Below, in pieces: positions 34,301 to 43,392 of a stretch of DNA of 64,000 nt. The stretch comes from Macrocystis pyrifera (Eukaryota; Sar; Phaeophyceae; Laminariales; Laminariaceae). The position numbers and the translations under genes were made by a program. Under the pieces are notes generated by a model. It was not told the origin of the DNA. It worked only from the letters and a program-made list of their open reading frames with translations, and did not search any database. How positions within the stretch are numbered: the first letter of the stretch is position 1; each line of letters begins with the position of its first letter. The DNA lies in the NCBI GenBank assembly GCA_031763025.1, contig JASSKH010000010.1, positions 10,743,427 to 10,807,426 of the forward strand. The letters are read 5' to 3'.

Positions 34301-37300
34301 CACGAAATGCTACCATTACTGACCCCAGCGGCGGACGCAGGAGGGCCGTTACACCGCAAGCAGCAAACTCTGCAGCAGTCAGCGGCGTTGCGCCGTTACT
34401 CATCTATCGTTAGGGAATGGTGCGCGCCATCTCTCGTTTTACAGTGCGGTACATAGGTAGTTGCCTCTGCAACAGCAGTGTGTCGTAATTAATTTTCTTA
34501 CGGCACGTATTTAAGATTTCCCTAAAAACTTCCCTAAAACTTCCCTGCACCTACCTATCGTCCCTTCAAAGCTTTCCATAAATTTCTCACGACTATCTAT
34601 CGTTCCCTTTAAAGTTTTCCATACACTTCTCACGACTATCTACCGTCCCCCTCAAAGTGTTCCGTTCATTCTCTCTGCCCAACTATCGTCCCCTGTCCAC
34701 CGACCCGTAACGCCTGCTGCGCCCCTGCCTACTTTCTCACCCTCCGGCGTAACGACGAACCAATCCATCACACGGTACAGGGGAAACGTCACGTGCGGGC
34801 TCTCCGCTTCCAGGGGGTCGGAGGGTGGACGTCTTTCCCCGAAGCTGTAGTGCAAGCTCTTCACCATCTGCGAAGGTTCAGATGGCGACAGACGTAGGGC
34901 CAGCCAGTGAGCGAAACGAGTGGAGCGTGCATCCAACCCACGCACCAACCCATAGCCCGAGTTCCGCGCTTGAAGCGATACGTACAGGTTTGGTTGTGCT
35001 CAGTACGACAGCTAGCGCTGCCTGCCGGTCAATCGGCCCAACAGACCGCTGCCTGCGTACCGCCAACATGACTCGTCGATAACGGCGGCTTGCAGAGCAG
35101 CGAGGGAACAAAAACGCACACCGCACATGCAAGCTTCTGCGCAAACGCCTCACACCGCATATTGCCGCAACCCGCGACCAAATAATGAGCTTCGTTAGAT
35201 AGACAAACAAGCAAGCCGCAGGCGCACGGCACCTCTACCATAAACAAAGTCGGCTTGTGCATGAATAGCGTCGGCTTGTGACACCGGTTGTGCCTCGCTG
35301 CGCTTCCGCGAAAAACAAACTCCTGTCCACCCCCAAATGACTGACGCCCCGTGGGTCGTACTGTAGGTGTCATCGCATGAAATGGTCAACTTCCTCTCTC
35401 TCTCACACCTGCTTCGCAAATCCCATCACGATTTTCGAAACGGTTTGCGTCACCAGCCCCTGCTTCGGCCGCTCGTCCAGTTCCCCTCCCATGTAAACCT
35501 GCTCACGGGGAAAGCGCCCACAGCTCACGGTTAAGAACCCTGTACGGGTCTCCCCACGCTCCAGAAAACCGGGTCATACACCCGGTAGCACGCTTTGATC
35601 TTACCAGTAGTGTATATTAGTATTAGCAATAGTATCAGTGTAAGCATAAGCATCACACCGCAGCTTGAAAATATAGGAGTGTCGACGATTTTGTCGATCT
35701 CACAGCTGATACAGCCACTTCTTAAAAAATCGTTCATGGGAACGTTCTGCGCGAGTCACCACCACAACGGTGTCATTTGGCACACGAACATCAACTGGGG
35801 GGCCTGAGAAACAAGCGCGAACTGTGCGGGCGCCAGCGGCAAGCGAAGGGGGGCAACCCAAAACTCCACCTCACATAGAACGGCCCACCGCATGCAGCAC
35901 CTCCTGTAAGGACATCATGGAGGCGCCGCCCAAACGTATACATGCCACTTTCGCCGGTCAATGCCGCAGACGAACTTTTCTTCGAAACAGCCCCGTGAGC
36001 GCAGCGTTTATTGCAACACCGACGTGTCCGCACGAGCGCTACAGGTACCGCGTTTTAAAAGGTACATGTATGCCGCCACAAAACATTTGAAAACGACGCT
36101 GTGGAGATAGGTATTACGGCAGGGCCGCCGCGCCAACAACACAGGACACTTTTTCACCGGCACAAGCGCTAGCTAGCCAGCACGTCCACGACTGTTATAT
36201 AGACAATTCGAAGAGAAGAAGGACAACAATCTGAGGACGGAATCCGATCAAAGTCGGAAGTGCAGAAACGGCGCGTGCGTCATCGCGCAGGCACGGCGAG
36301 GCCCCTCTCGCGTACTAGGACACCGCTCTAACAGGGGTCACCCGAACAGCAACAAAGCGAGTCTCACCTCGCCCTTCGGCAGGAGCTTAAGCTTCCCCTG
36401 TATCTGCATCTCGAACATGCGGTTCTTGCCTTCGAAATGCGGGTCCCACTGCGCAGCGTGAGAGCATCAAGGTTCAAGGGTTGCACCAGCGTTGGCACCG
36501 GCATCGGGGGGTCACAAGCTACCGCAGCATCTTAAACTTTCCAGGTTTTTTTTTCTTCACGAGAGGAGGAGCACGATGACGCTTGCAGTATACGTTGCAC
36601 GTTCTTCTCAATATCACCGGGCAACCTAGCAATCAGAACCAAATTTGCTGTGTAAACATAGGGGTGATATGTGGTTTTTGGGTTCATGGTGAGTTCTGAT
36701 TACTATTCCTTAAAAATATCTATTACTATGGCCGCCTGTAATAGTAAGCTGAAAGACCGCGCTTGTCGTTTTGTAGGTCGCTAGAGCTACCACGGGTCGT
36801 TAGAGGGGAAAAATAACAACACGAGCACGAAACGATCGGCCCCGACGGTCGGGTAACCTTTGATACGACCAACGTACGCACAGCAATGTTCCAGCACGGA
36901 CATACCTTGGGGTTGGGGGGGCTGCACCTGAGCAGAAACAGCATCCTCCCCTTGAAGAAGTCGTTCTCAAACTCGATAGGAGATTCCGCGTTCGCGAATA
37001 TGTCTGTTCTCCCTTGCATCGACATCCTTCGTGCGCACGGAGATAGAAAAGGAGAAGCAATATTAACGGGAGCGACGAAAACAATGCGGCGATTTTGAGG
37101 CATGGTGGCGGGTGGCAGACAGACCCTTCATGATTATCCACTCGGGGCATGACGTGCTCCGGGATGCAATACAGCAGTACGGGGCAACACACAGTAGTAA
37201 TCAGAACCAAATATCGCGAGTAAACATGGGGGGATGCATGGTTTTCGGGTCCGTCGTGAGGTTCTAATTACTAGGTGTTACTGTGTCCTACTGTGTATTG

Positions 37301-40300
37301 CTATCCCCACTCGTAGTATTACGGGGGGTCATAGTTAATAGGACCTACGGTATAGATAAAAACCTATATATTTCACTGTTTTTACCAACGATATTTGGTC
37401 CTATTTACTATGGTCCCCCGTAATAGTACGTGGCGAGGGGAGTGCCCCCAAGATTGCTGACGCAATTGTGATCGAATCCCATGATACGACACTTAATTTG
37501 TTTAGTGGAAGGAACTAATGCACCTGTCGGGCCGCTTGAGACACACGACTCAAGTAGCTCAACACGTGCCGTGCAGCACTCAAGACAGCGCACCCACCCC
37601 CTCGGGGCGAATTTCAAGGCTTTCTCTTCTCGACGACGGTCAGAGCACAAAACGTCGAACGATACGTCTAAAGAAAGAACTCGGACGGGATATTTTCCGG
37701 AACCACCATATGCCTTGTGTGTGCCCCGCTCAAGACATGTTTGAGAGAAAATCGGCTCGAAAAAACCGCCCGAGCGGGTGTGCAACCTTACCGCACTTGC
37801 TACACGGTACCATTCTTCTGTAGCACTGACGCAAGCTGACGGGTAGTCCCTCGTAACAAGCATGGGCAGCGCTTTGATGCTGTTAGATCAGGCTGTATCA
37901 GGAAAATTGGATAGCTCCAGGGGCTCGTTACCGATTCGTTTGACAAGACCCCACACTAGTTGTTTCGGTTGGTGGTTTGATTCTTGTTAGATCAGGCTGT
38001 ATCCGGAAAATTGGATAGCTCAGAGGTTTTTGCCGATGCAGACGAGACCCTCATAAAACCTGCTGTGTCAAACATTGGCGAGGGGCTGAATACGTCGAGA
38101 GCAATCTCTGCGACGACATCATCTCGGCGAAAGAACCTACGCAACACGAGGTGCGCGGGACGGAGCAAGCCAATTGCAAGCTCTTACCAGGCGGTACCCG
38201 AAGCCGAAGCCCCGTTTTTGGTGTCGGATCTCCACGGTAAGCACAACCTCTTTAACCCTACCTGTACGTGAGTAACTCTAACTCGTGGGGGAAGGACACC
38301 AATCGTGTCGAATGGTCCATTGGCGCGCATGCATGATGAGACGTTCCGTTGTCCACACTACAAACTGGTCAAGCCAAGACACGGTATCCAGCCAACCTCT
38401 AACACTGCAGCTCCTACGTCACCACCAACAAACCCACAGGAATGGCACTGTGAGAACCAGGATGAAACCAGATAAAAAATGTCACGCCTTTTGACGAAAG
38501 CGAGCAGGAAAACACACAACACACCACGCCAACACCAGGTATATGGCACCATAACCAAGAGCAAAACACACAACTTGTCATACCTACGAAAGCCAGCAGG
38601 GAAACATGTAAAACGTGAAACACATGTAATAACTTTTCATGCCTACGAAAACACACTCGATAATCATTCGCGTCGAGAAATTTCACCTCAAGCCTTTCGA
38701 TTGCGCCGCGGACGATGCGGCCGGCGGCGAAGCCTTAGCCGAGGGCGATGTTTCGGCCCGCACGCGACGCTCCATGACATGGGCAGGCTGGGGTTGGGCC
38801 GCCGCCTTGGCTCCTTCGTCGGCGCCCGTTGCGGTGGTCAAAGTAGACCCACTGGGAAGCGAAAAGGAAGCACGTAGCCTCTGCAGTGGCGGTACCTTCC
38901 GTCCCAATCTGAACGACGAGAGAGGGAAGGTTTCAGGGTTTGGTGAGAAAATCGGATGCTGTCCAGAACGGCCGAAGCGCGACCCTCCTGTTCATAAAGC
39001 AACGCTCTAACGCATGGCCAATATCATACATACCACGCTGGTACATACGTACCGTACCTGTTAATACATACATGAGTACCCTTTGATTTTGGCACCATTT
39101 ATTATTATACGAGTGCTAGCGAGCTACTATTTTTCACGCCGCCAAAAAAAATAGGCTGCCTTGTCGAGATGGTCGAAGCCCTTTGTTGCTCGAGTACACT
39201 ACTGCTTTGGTGAGGAATCGGATACTGTCGAGAACGGCCGAAGCGCGACCTTCCTATTCATGAAGCAATGTTCTAACTCATGATTGATATCATACAAGGT
39301 ACATACGTGCCGTACCTGGTACACAGCATGAGCACCCTTCGATTTTGGCTCCGTTATTAGGAGCGCTAGCCAGTTAACTATTTTTCACGCGGCCTAAAGA
39401 TAGGCTGCCTCGTCGAGACGGCCGAAGCTCCTTGTTACTTGATTACTCTACTGCTTTATTACGCGGCACAACCTCCCAAACGCAACTTCCCAAACGCAAC
39501 ATTCCAAGAAACAATTCTGGGTCGCGCTGCGGAACATTCTCGTGGCGGAGAACTATTGTGATTGTGACGTGCTGCGAATACAGCAATCACATCAACAGAG
39601 GTGAGCGACAACAGCGCGGTGTCACGGCGGGGGTCATCCACACAGCAGTACAGACAGCAGCACAGTCCCCGCTCCGAGCGCACCCAGTGTCGTGATACGA
39701 ACGGTGCTGGGGTCTCTGCTGTGTACTGCTGGGTCCCCGAGTACGTATTCAAGGTCCAGACAGCAACGTCTACCTGTGAACTTTATACAGCAGCATTGCT
39801 GCAGCTGCAGTGCAGCAGGCTGCATGCAGCACACCCCTGTCTCGGTCAGGATTGTTGTTTCTTTCTTTCTCTCAGCTACCACACCGAGCTGTCCACGCTC
39901 GGCATGATTGCGAAAGGCCAAGACGACTCTTAAGTTAGAGGCTCGTGGCTCGGCGCCACGAGGTCGCGGCCGCAAGAGATGCGTGAATGCGCCGTTCGTC
40001 ACCCGATGCTGCCCGATGCCCGTGCCACACCTATCTGTCGTCTTGGGTTGGTTTTCGTTTAATTTGCATTCGCGCTTTTGTTTTCTGTTCCCGCTGTTCC
40101 TGTTTTTTTTTCTTCGTACCAGTACTACTGTACGTATGTATGGCATTATAGCGTAGTCAATGCTGTTGTATTGCTGTGTGGTAGTACAGCGTACTGCTCG
40201 TAGACGACACAGAAGTACAACGTATTTGAGCCTGACACCCTGATCCGGATGTTTTAAGTCTTGTGTGTCGTACTATAGAACTACCAGCACAACAACAGTA

Positions 40301-42623
40301 GCGTATTGGAGCCTGATCCGATGTTTTCCGTCTTGTGACCGAACAGCAACTGCTTTTACAGCAAAACAGATTGCAGTGTCCACGAGACAATAGCGACGAC
40401 CACTATTAATACCACTGTCTACCACCCACCCACGCACACAAGTTGACGACAGTTATAAATACCCTGCTGAGCGAGTTCCTATCAATAGCGACTAGCTTAA
40501 CTATCTCGAGTTGTTAATGAGAGTCAGCACGAATATATCAATAATAAGGGTGGGAGGTGAACAGCACAAAACACCAAGCGACGTTCACCTCGAATGAGGC
40601 GAGGAAGACGGCCCGACCATTAACGCGCGGCACAAACTGTTTGAGCAAGATCGTAATACGAGAATACGAGCATCTAGGTGGCCACATGTCATGCCTCCAA
40701 CGTTTGCCGACAAGATCTACTATTAGTACTTTGCAGAAAATTAGTGCAAGCACGTTATCCGGCCGCAATAAATGTAACTTTCTGGGAATGTTCCCCATAT
40801 CGTACTTACCTGGTACTACTCTACTGTTGTACGTCAGAAAACAGCCGTCGTGTAACAGGCAAGATAACAGAGGCATGAATAACGAGATAACACAACCTCT
40901 CTCGGACGAATTCGAAATCTATGATATGATAGGCGTAATTTTCTCGACAGCAGTGGGGAGTGTGCAAACGACGAGCGGCGCATCCATGACGAAATCTTTC
41001 GGAAGACACCATTTTTCGATGTGGGTGCTGGCTCCCTTAAGGGCATGCCTTTGAACAAAATCGGCTCCGAAGTTCGCCCCAGGGGGCGTGTTATGTTACA
41101 GGTAACAACCTTTAGGGACCCCGAAATAAAGACCAAAAGAGTGTTAACGTTCGTGATATCAACCATTGCACCGTCTACGAGCAGCGTCCCAGCAGCAGGG
41201 TTACGATCACGCCGCGCCCGTGTACATAGAGCGACTGCTTGCATTGTTGCAGTTCGGACACCAGTTTGTGTCATTTTCCCGAAATCACGCAGTGGCGTGT
41301 AATCCTGAATTTTTTCGACACTTGTCATCTCTCAAGTCCGCGGAGGGTTAAGACGCGTGCTTCGATAGGGGTAAGAGCACCTTTTGTCAAAAATATTTCT
41401 GACTGAAATTGTCTATCATCTTAACCCCATTATCGTAGAAATACCCTTGCGAGAAGTTTTTTAACGCTATTATTCGTGTGATACACTTGTACCTATGACA
41501 GGATAACATACTCGGGAGCACTTTTACGGTAGTTTTCTCATCTCAAAATCAGTTTCTGGGCGACAAACCCTTTAGGACCCCAGTCCCGTTTTGGGGACAA
41601 ACTACTTAGAATTTGAGTGCTTTGTCCCCCCATATGGGAGTGCGGTCCTGAAAGTCGTTACATATGGAGCCTCAGAGAATTATAGGCGCACCTCTACCCC
41701 GTATTACTGCTTGTAGTACCTTACTACTGCTGGAAGTGTTACATATGCGGTACGAGGTACGAGTATGGTCAGTTGACGGTTTGACGGTGCCGTCGGCGGC
41801 CGACCACCCCGCTCCCGCTTCGCACCCTCTTGAGCCCTCCAAACTCCAAACTGGACCCTGGGTATTTCACCAGTATGTATGCATGTATGATATGATTCTC
41901 CGAAAATTACGAGAATCTACATCTCATACAGCAGTCGTACAGCAGCAGTGCAGCAGCAGCAGTATACCCGAGCTCCGGTGCGGATGAGATGTACCACAGG
42001 TACGTTGCACCAGCACTGTCTGATACGTCGGGACTGCAACAACAGCAGTTTGTCGTACAGCCTCTACTGCTGTACCCTGGTAGTTCGTAGCTTCTGATAT
42101 CAAGGTTCGCATATTGAACCGACTCCCCGAGCACAGCAGCACAAGCCAATACGACTGCTGCGTGCTTGTGTAGTGGATCAGTGGAAACTCAGTTGACCAC
42201 CTGGGAATAAGAAAAGCCAAAGCGACCTGTTATATACCGACAAGCACAAACATGCGGTTCTACCAACAACGCAGCAACCAGTCAACAGCCTTCGCATACT
42301 GCTGGACCTGGTACTCTGTACTATTAATGTGCTAACATTATACTACTGAATGTGGACACGAATACTGCTGTAGTCTACGTACACGAGCAGTATACGAGGA
42401 CGTATAGCAGGGTTACAGCAGTACGTATACGATAACTCTATCGATCCCCTTCGCACCTGAACGAGATAAAGTCGAACACGAGGTACAGGGCGATCGTAAA
42501 CGTAAGTCCTCCCACCGGCAACCCCAGCTGGCTCAGCGCCGTCGCCACAGTTGCAGCCAAAACTAGGCATGGCGTGAAGAATTCCGCCACACCTGGAGGT
42601 GCCTTCGACCGCGACGCACTCAT
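22417..42623 (-). CDS. Gene B: membrane-anchored DUF1769 protein, 13-exon model, about 594-613 aa
   Basis: Exons in transcript order: 42623-42457, 38908-38687, 37026-36906, 36448-36368, 35498-35409, 34867-34741, 33298-33172, 31826-31680, 27581-27367, 25985-25807, 24770-24670, 24449-24326, 22557-22477. They total 1782 nt (594 codons) with all phases matching. Residues about 15-55 form two hydrophobic segments split by a Pro-Gly-Gly turn. Residues about 140-380 match DUF1769 in order: FENDFFKGRMLFLLR, FEGKNRMFEMQIQGKLK, VYMGGELDE, LHYSFGE, PHVTFPLYRVMDWFVVTP, NVPGQGSLDLNTF. The family's role is unknown to me. About 215 further residues belong to no family I recognise. The last exon ends at a good donor, but reading on reaches TAA at 22419-22417 after 19 residues, so the end is open. 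The membrane position is inferred from hydropathy. Confidence 0.82.
22477..22557 (-). CDS. Gene B exon 13
   Basis: The acceptor follows a long T/GT tract ending CGAAAG, and the donor is CATCCG|GTGAGT. It has 27 codons in phase 0 (VFKVGGGVGTFRSDFFYGGD...). Without splicing the frame stops after 19 more residues. Confidence 0.78.
22573..22586. repeat. Short (AC)n run
   Basis: Seven AC units on the plus strand, forming the GT-rich part of the polypyrimidine region before gene B exon 13. Confidence 0.8.
23440..23545 (-). repeat. tRNA-derived SINE-like repeat, reverse orientation
   Basis: On the minus strand TTAGCTCAGATGTTACGG resembles a D arm/A box, and GGGGGTTCGAGTCCCCC is a perfect T arm/B box. 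The would-be acceptor stem does not pair, so this is not an intact tRNA. Confidence 0.6.
23600..23712 (+). repeat. SINE-like repeat, copy a
   Basis: Shares GATATCTAACACGGTC, CCACCGCAATTTTGATCG, CACCAGC and GTGAAGGTTCAAG with the two following copies. GGTTCAAG resembles a Pol III B box. Confidence 0.65.
23728..23846 (+). repeat. SINE-like repeat, copy b
   Basis: The best-kept copy: TTAGCTAAGTGGATAAGG (A-box-like), ATCTAACACGGTC, CACCGCAAGTTTGATCG and AAGGTTCAAGTTCAACCCC (B-box-like). Confidence 0.68.
24185..24294 (+). repeat. SINE-like repeat, copy c
   Basis: Contains TCTAACACG, GACCGCACTTTTGATCGTC, GGCACCAGCG and GAAGGTTCAAG in the same order as copies a and b. It ends about 30 bp below the donor of gene B exon 12. 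Confidence 0.65.
24326..24449 (-). CDS. Gene B exon 12
   Basis: The acceptor is TACCTGTAG and the donor is GTGCAG|GTGAGA. It has one base and 41 codons (LISSGTPTATPKQATN...), Gly-rich in the middle. The phase fits exon 11. Confidence 0.82.
24670..24770 (-). CDS. Gene B exon 11
   Basis: The acceptor is GGCGCGTCAG and the donor is ACCCG|GTGAGA. It has 33 codons plus two bases (SGDILPLLMGGAMCLRPLK). A short hydrophobic stretch is present, too short and polar to call a membrane helix. Confidence 0.8.
25807..25985 (-). CDS. Gene B exon 10
   Basis: A long T-tract precedes the acceptor ACCACCAG; the donor is GACAAG|GTGCGG. It has two bases and 59 codons. An acidic, Ser-rich start is followed by LLLNLERAGTRTMTSS and SPRKPYVSVFTPEDK, linker-like. 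Confidence 0.82.
26560..26790. repeat. Dispersed repeat, copy on plus strand
   Basis: Its reverse complement occurs at 48485-48668. Shared motifs are GATCTTCTGGA, GCCGTGGTCACAGGTGTCGTCC, split as GCCGTGGTCACAG and GTGTCGTCC, CGCATAGGGTTCA and GCTAACTCACGCTCTCGCG. A partial third copy is at about 31290-31440. Confidence 0.78.
26815..26888 (-). repeat. tRNA-like sequence, probably SINE-derived
   Basis: The minus strand has GGTGGCTTGGTAGGTGG (A-box/D-arm-like) and GTGGGTTCGAGTCTCAC (paired T arm). Bases flanking the arms do not form a 7-bp acceptor stem, so a working tRNA gene is unlikely. Confidence 0.55.
27367..27581 (-). CDS. Gene B exon 9, first part after DUF1769
   Basis: The acceptor is TACGACCTCCAG. 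One base completes the Arg codon left by exon 8, then DKSYMFRCTLSNESPGYV extends the DUF1769 end. An acidic, Ser-rich tail follows. The donor GTAG|GTGCGT sets phase 1, matching exon 10. A plus-strand ORF overlaps but lacks splice support. Confidence 0.72.
28905..29168. mobile_element. MITE-like family 4, copy
   Basis: The ends read CACACCTAGGACAGATGATG and ATGATCTGTCCGATGTGTG, an inverted pair. The interior has GAGGTTGTGCAGGGTCTG and AACCCAGGAAACATGTGC. In gene B intron 8. Confidence 0.75.
29241..29350. mobile_element. MITE family 1, copy
   Basis: TATTACGGGGGGCC to TCCTCCGTAATA. Only 24 bp, made of TATGACTAG repeats, separate it from the next copy. Confidence 0.85.
29375..29484. mobile_element. 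MITE family 1, copy
   Basis: TATCACGGGGGTCC to GTCCCCCGCAATA, opposite orientation to its neighbour at 29241. Confidence 0.85.
29697..29725. repeat. GCT/CTG trinucleotide run
   Basis: About nine perfect units in gene B intron 8, non-coding in this model. Confidence 0.85.
30162..30216. repeat. CAG trinucleotide run, about 18 units
   Basis: The longest pure CAG run in the window. It is in gene B intron 8, on the strand opposite to transcription, so the transcript would carry CUG. Confidence 0.9.
30715..30822. mobile_element. MITE family 1, copy with altered left end
   Basis: The left end is a G-run (GGGGGGGGGCATAG) instead of TTACGGGGGACC. The right end is intact (CCCCCGTAATA). Confidence 0.8.
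31350..31386. repeat. Poly-C run, about 36 bases
   Basis: A nearly pure C run inside a partial copy of the 26560/48485 repeat, 0.3 kb below the donor of gene B exon 8. Its length is unlikely to be reliable. Confidence 0.9.
31680..31826 (-). CDS. Gene B exon 8, DUF1769 C-terminal part
   Basis: The acceptor is CCCTGGTGCAG and the donor is GCTAG|GTGCGT. NTVNFQEWSVINVPGQGSLD matches the family's late block: aromatic, x, x, W, x, hydrophobic, x, N, hydrophobic, P. This leads to LNTFLCKQPVSVVVYDF. Confidence 0.88.
   Translation of the reverse strand, partial: QYGQLPGVVCDQRSRSGEPGSEHVPLQAAGQRGRVRLHGFQRFRGSQG
32809..32918. mobile_element. MITE family 1, copy
   Basis: TATTACGGGGGTCC to GTCCCCCGTAATA, both ends perfect, in gene B intron 7. 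Confidence 0.87.
33172..33298 (-). CDS. Gene B exon 7, DUF1769
   Basis: The acceptor is TCCCCGTTAG and the donor is CCACAG|GTACTG. It has two bases, 41 codons and two bases. SLGGDVVELPEERAARR and DIEWKTDVTYTMCFH match the loop and strand before the C-terminal DUF1769 block. Confidence 0.87.
34095..34211. mobile_element. MITE family 1, copy with small inner insertion
   Basis: TATTACGGGGGTCC to GTTCCCCGTAAT. The centre is about 7 bp longer than usual (CGTACCGGG). Confidence 0.82.
34555..34680. repeat. Imperfect 55-60-bp tandem repeat, 2-3 units
   Basis: Units contain CTATCGTTCCCTTTAAAG, TTTTCCATA and CTTCTCACGACTATCTA. It ends 60 bp below the donor of gene B exon 6. Confidence 0.7.
34741..34867 (-). 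CDS. Gene B exon 6, DUF1769
   Basis: The acceptor is CCTTCGCAG and the donor is GGAGG|GTGAGA. It has 42 codons plus one base. MVKSLHYSFGE and PHVTFPLYRVMDWFVVTPEG are the strongest DUF1769 motifs here. Confidence 0.92.
35409..35498 (-). CDS. Gene B exon 5, DUF1769
   Basis: The acceptor is CCCGTGAGCAG and the donor is AAGCAG|GTGTGA. It has 30 codons in phase 0. VYMGGELDERPKQGLVTQ matches the family's V-Y-hydrophobic-G-G-E block. There is no ATG upstream in frame. Confidence 0.9.
36368..36448 (-). CDS. Gene B exon 4, DUF1769
   Basis: The acceptor is ACGCTGCGCAG and the donor is GGCGAG|GTGAGA. It has 27 codons in phase 0. FEGKNRMFEMQIQGKLK is the family's F-x-G-+-x-R-x-F-E-x-Q-hydrophobic-Q-G-+-hydrophobic-K motif. 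Confidence 0.92.
36615..36745. mobile_element. MITE family 2, copy beside family 1 fragment
   Basis: AATCAGAACCAAATTTGC to GAGTTCTGATTACTA forms an inverted pair of about 90 bp. It is followed by CTATTACTATGGCCGCC...GTAATAG, resembling a family 1 end. Confidence 0.65.
36906..37026 (-). CDS. Gene B exon 3, start of DUF1769
   Basis: A pyrimidine-rich tract ends GCACGAAG and the donor is CCCAAG|GTATGT. It has one base and 40 codons. FENDFFKGRMLFLLRCSPP matches the N-terminal DUF1769 block. Confidence 0.88.
37199..37275. mobile_element. MITE family 2, copy
   Basis: TAATCAGAACCAAATATC to GAGGTTCTAATTACTA, with GAGTAAACATGGGGGGATGC inside, as in the 36615 copy. Confidence 0.7.
37317..37426. mobile_element. 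MITE family 1, copy
   Basis: TATTACGGGGGGTC to GTCCCCCGTAATA, about 40 bp from a family 2 copy in gene B intron 2. Confidence 0.86.
37880..38022. repeat. 37-bp direct repeat, two copies about 105 bp apart
   Basis: TTAGATCAGGCTGTATC and GGAAAATTGGATAGCTC occur at about 37883-37916 and 37987-38020, nearly identical. Confidence 0.8.
38687..38908 (-). CDS. Gene B exon 2, linker
   Basis: The acceptor is excellent (CTCTCTCGTCGTTCAG) and the donor is TTGAG|GTGAAA. It has one base, 73 codons and two bases. The protein is Ser/Ala/Pro-rich and basic (LGRKVPPLQRLRASFSLPSG), probably a disordered cytosolic linker between the membrane part and DUF1769. Confidence 0.75.
38946..39456. repeat. Imperfect tandem duplication, about 265-bp period
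   Basis: The block from AATCGGATGCTGTCCAGAAC to about 39213 is repeated from GAATCGGATACTGTCGAGAA to about 39456. Both share GAACGGCCGAAGCGCGACC, ACTATTTTTCACGC and TAGGCTGCCT. The first copy begins 38 bp upstream of gene B exon 2. Confidence 0.82.
39457..42456. other. Rest of gene B intron 1, about 3 kb
   Basis: No supported exon. It contains a foldback at 41567-41660 and scattered CAGCAG clusters (39780-39830, 41935-41965, 42035-42080). Confidence 0.5.
41567..41660. repeat. MITE-like hairpin family 5, copy
   Basis: AGGACCCCAGTCCCGTTTTG and CTTTGTCCCCCCATATGGGAGTGCGGTCCT, given here as CTTTGTCCCCCCATATGG and GAGTGCGGTCCT, form a foldback of about 85 bp around ACTACTTAGAATTTGAG. Confidence 0.72.
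42457..42623 (-). CDS. Gene B exon 1, start codon and membrane hairpin
   Basis: The ATG at 42623 has A at -3 and an in-frame TAG 18 bases upstream, which supports this start. It has 55 codons plus two bases; the donor is GTTCAG|GTGCGA. After MSASRSKAPPGVAE come two hydrophobic stretches, PCLVLAATVATALSQLGL and LTFTIALYLVFDFISF, separated by PVGG. They look like a re-entrant or two-pass anchor rather than a cleaved signal peptide. Confidence 0.78.
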
Positions 42624-43230
42624 GGTCCCCTCCCGCGGCTAGTAGCCTCCAGCCTCGGGAGGGAAGCACAGACGCTGTAGCTTCAAAGGTAGAGTTGCCA
42701 AAATCTAGCCGTATGCGGTCTTTTTGCCAGGGCCCTCTCTGCTCGTGATATCTCTCTTTCAAGCTGGTAGGCACCACTGACCAAGGGTGATCTAGTGATC
42801 TAGCCCCGCAGCAGGCCAGGAATCGAACACTGGTGTGGAGAGACACGCAATGCTGCAAGCAGAAGCAGCAAGCAGAAGCAGCAGCAGCAGCGAGAACACT
42901 GCTCCTCTCACGCCCTGCTGGTTGTAATTGCGCCGCAATACGAGTGAAACCTCAGGCGTTTCTGCTCCGCGAAGAAACGTTTTTTTTTTTTTCGGGGGAC
43001 TGTCGTTTTCGTGTTCGAGTATAATAGTGTCGAAGCTGCGACGAAGGACGACCGGCGCTGTCTTGCAAGCCACTCTGCAGCAGCCCCGTGTTTCGTGGGC
43101 AATGAGGCGGTTTTAACAACGCTGCAATCAATCATTACGAAGAGCAGTGGAGCAGCCTTTCGGGGGCGAGCAGGCCTTGGGCACTTTCTTCCAAGTTCTT
43201 CGTGTTGCTCGTGCCTCGTACGTTGTAGGG
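42624..43230. promoter_or_regulatory. Head-to-head promoter region of genes B and C
   Basis: The 607 bp between the start codons of two divergent genes must hold both 5' UTRs and promoters. It contains AAGCAG/CAG repeats at 42855-42892 and a T-run at 42981-42992. No TATA box is convincing on either strand. The function is inferred from gene order. Confidence 0.5.
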
Positions 43231-43392
43231 ATGGGGTTGATACAGCAGCCGCTTTCTGCCTCGAAGCTTAGGGCCGCGCAGACTTCCATCCAGGCGGGGG
43301 GAGATGGTGTTCGCGAAGGGGTGGAAATTATGTTGACGGCAATGGCAGAATATCTTGAAAACGGGGACACCGGCGGCACCAACGGCTCTCAG
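43231..43392 (+). CDS. Gene C exon 1 (start codon)
   Basis: The first in-frame ATG after a TAA at 43114 is at 43231, with G at -3 and +4. It has 54 codons of helical character (MGLIQQPLSASKLRAAQTSI...). The donor TCTCAG|GTTCAT is weak but in phase 0 with exon 2. Confidence 0.65.

Noticed and set aside
35880..36030. Minus-strand frame TGESGMYTFGRRLHDVLTGG
   Set aside because: Lies between DUF1769 exons 4 and 5, which already join in phase with the motif order intact.
37481..37863. Overlapping ORFs of 87-151 aa on both strands
   Set aside because: No splice pair in phase with gene B, no recognisable motif, and overlap with repeats.
41103..41220. Minus-strand exon candidate containing VDITNVNTLLVFISGSLK
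   Set aside because: The donor is weak and the phase breaks the gene B exon 1 to exon 2 join.
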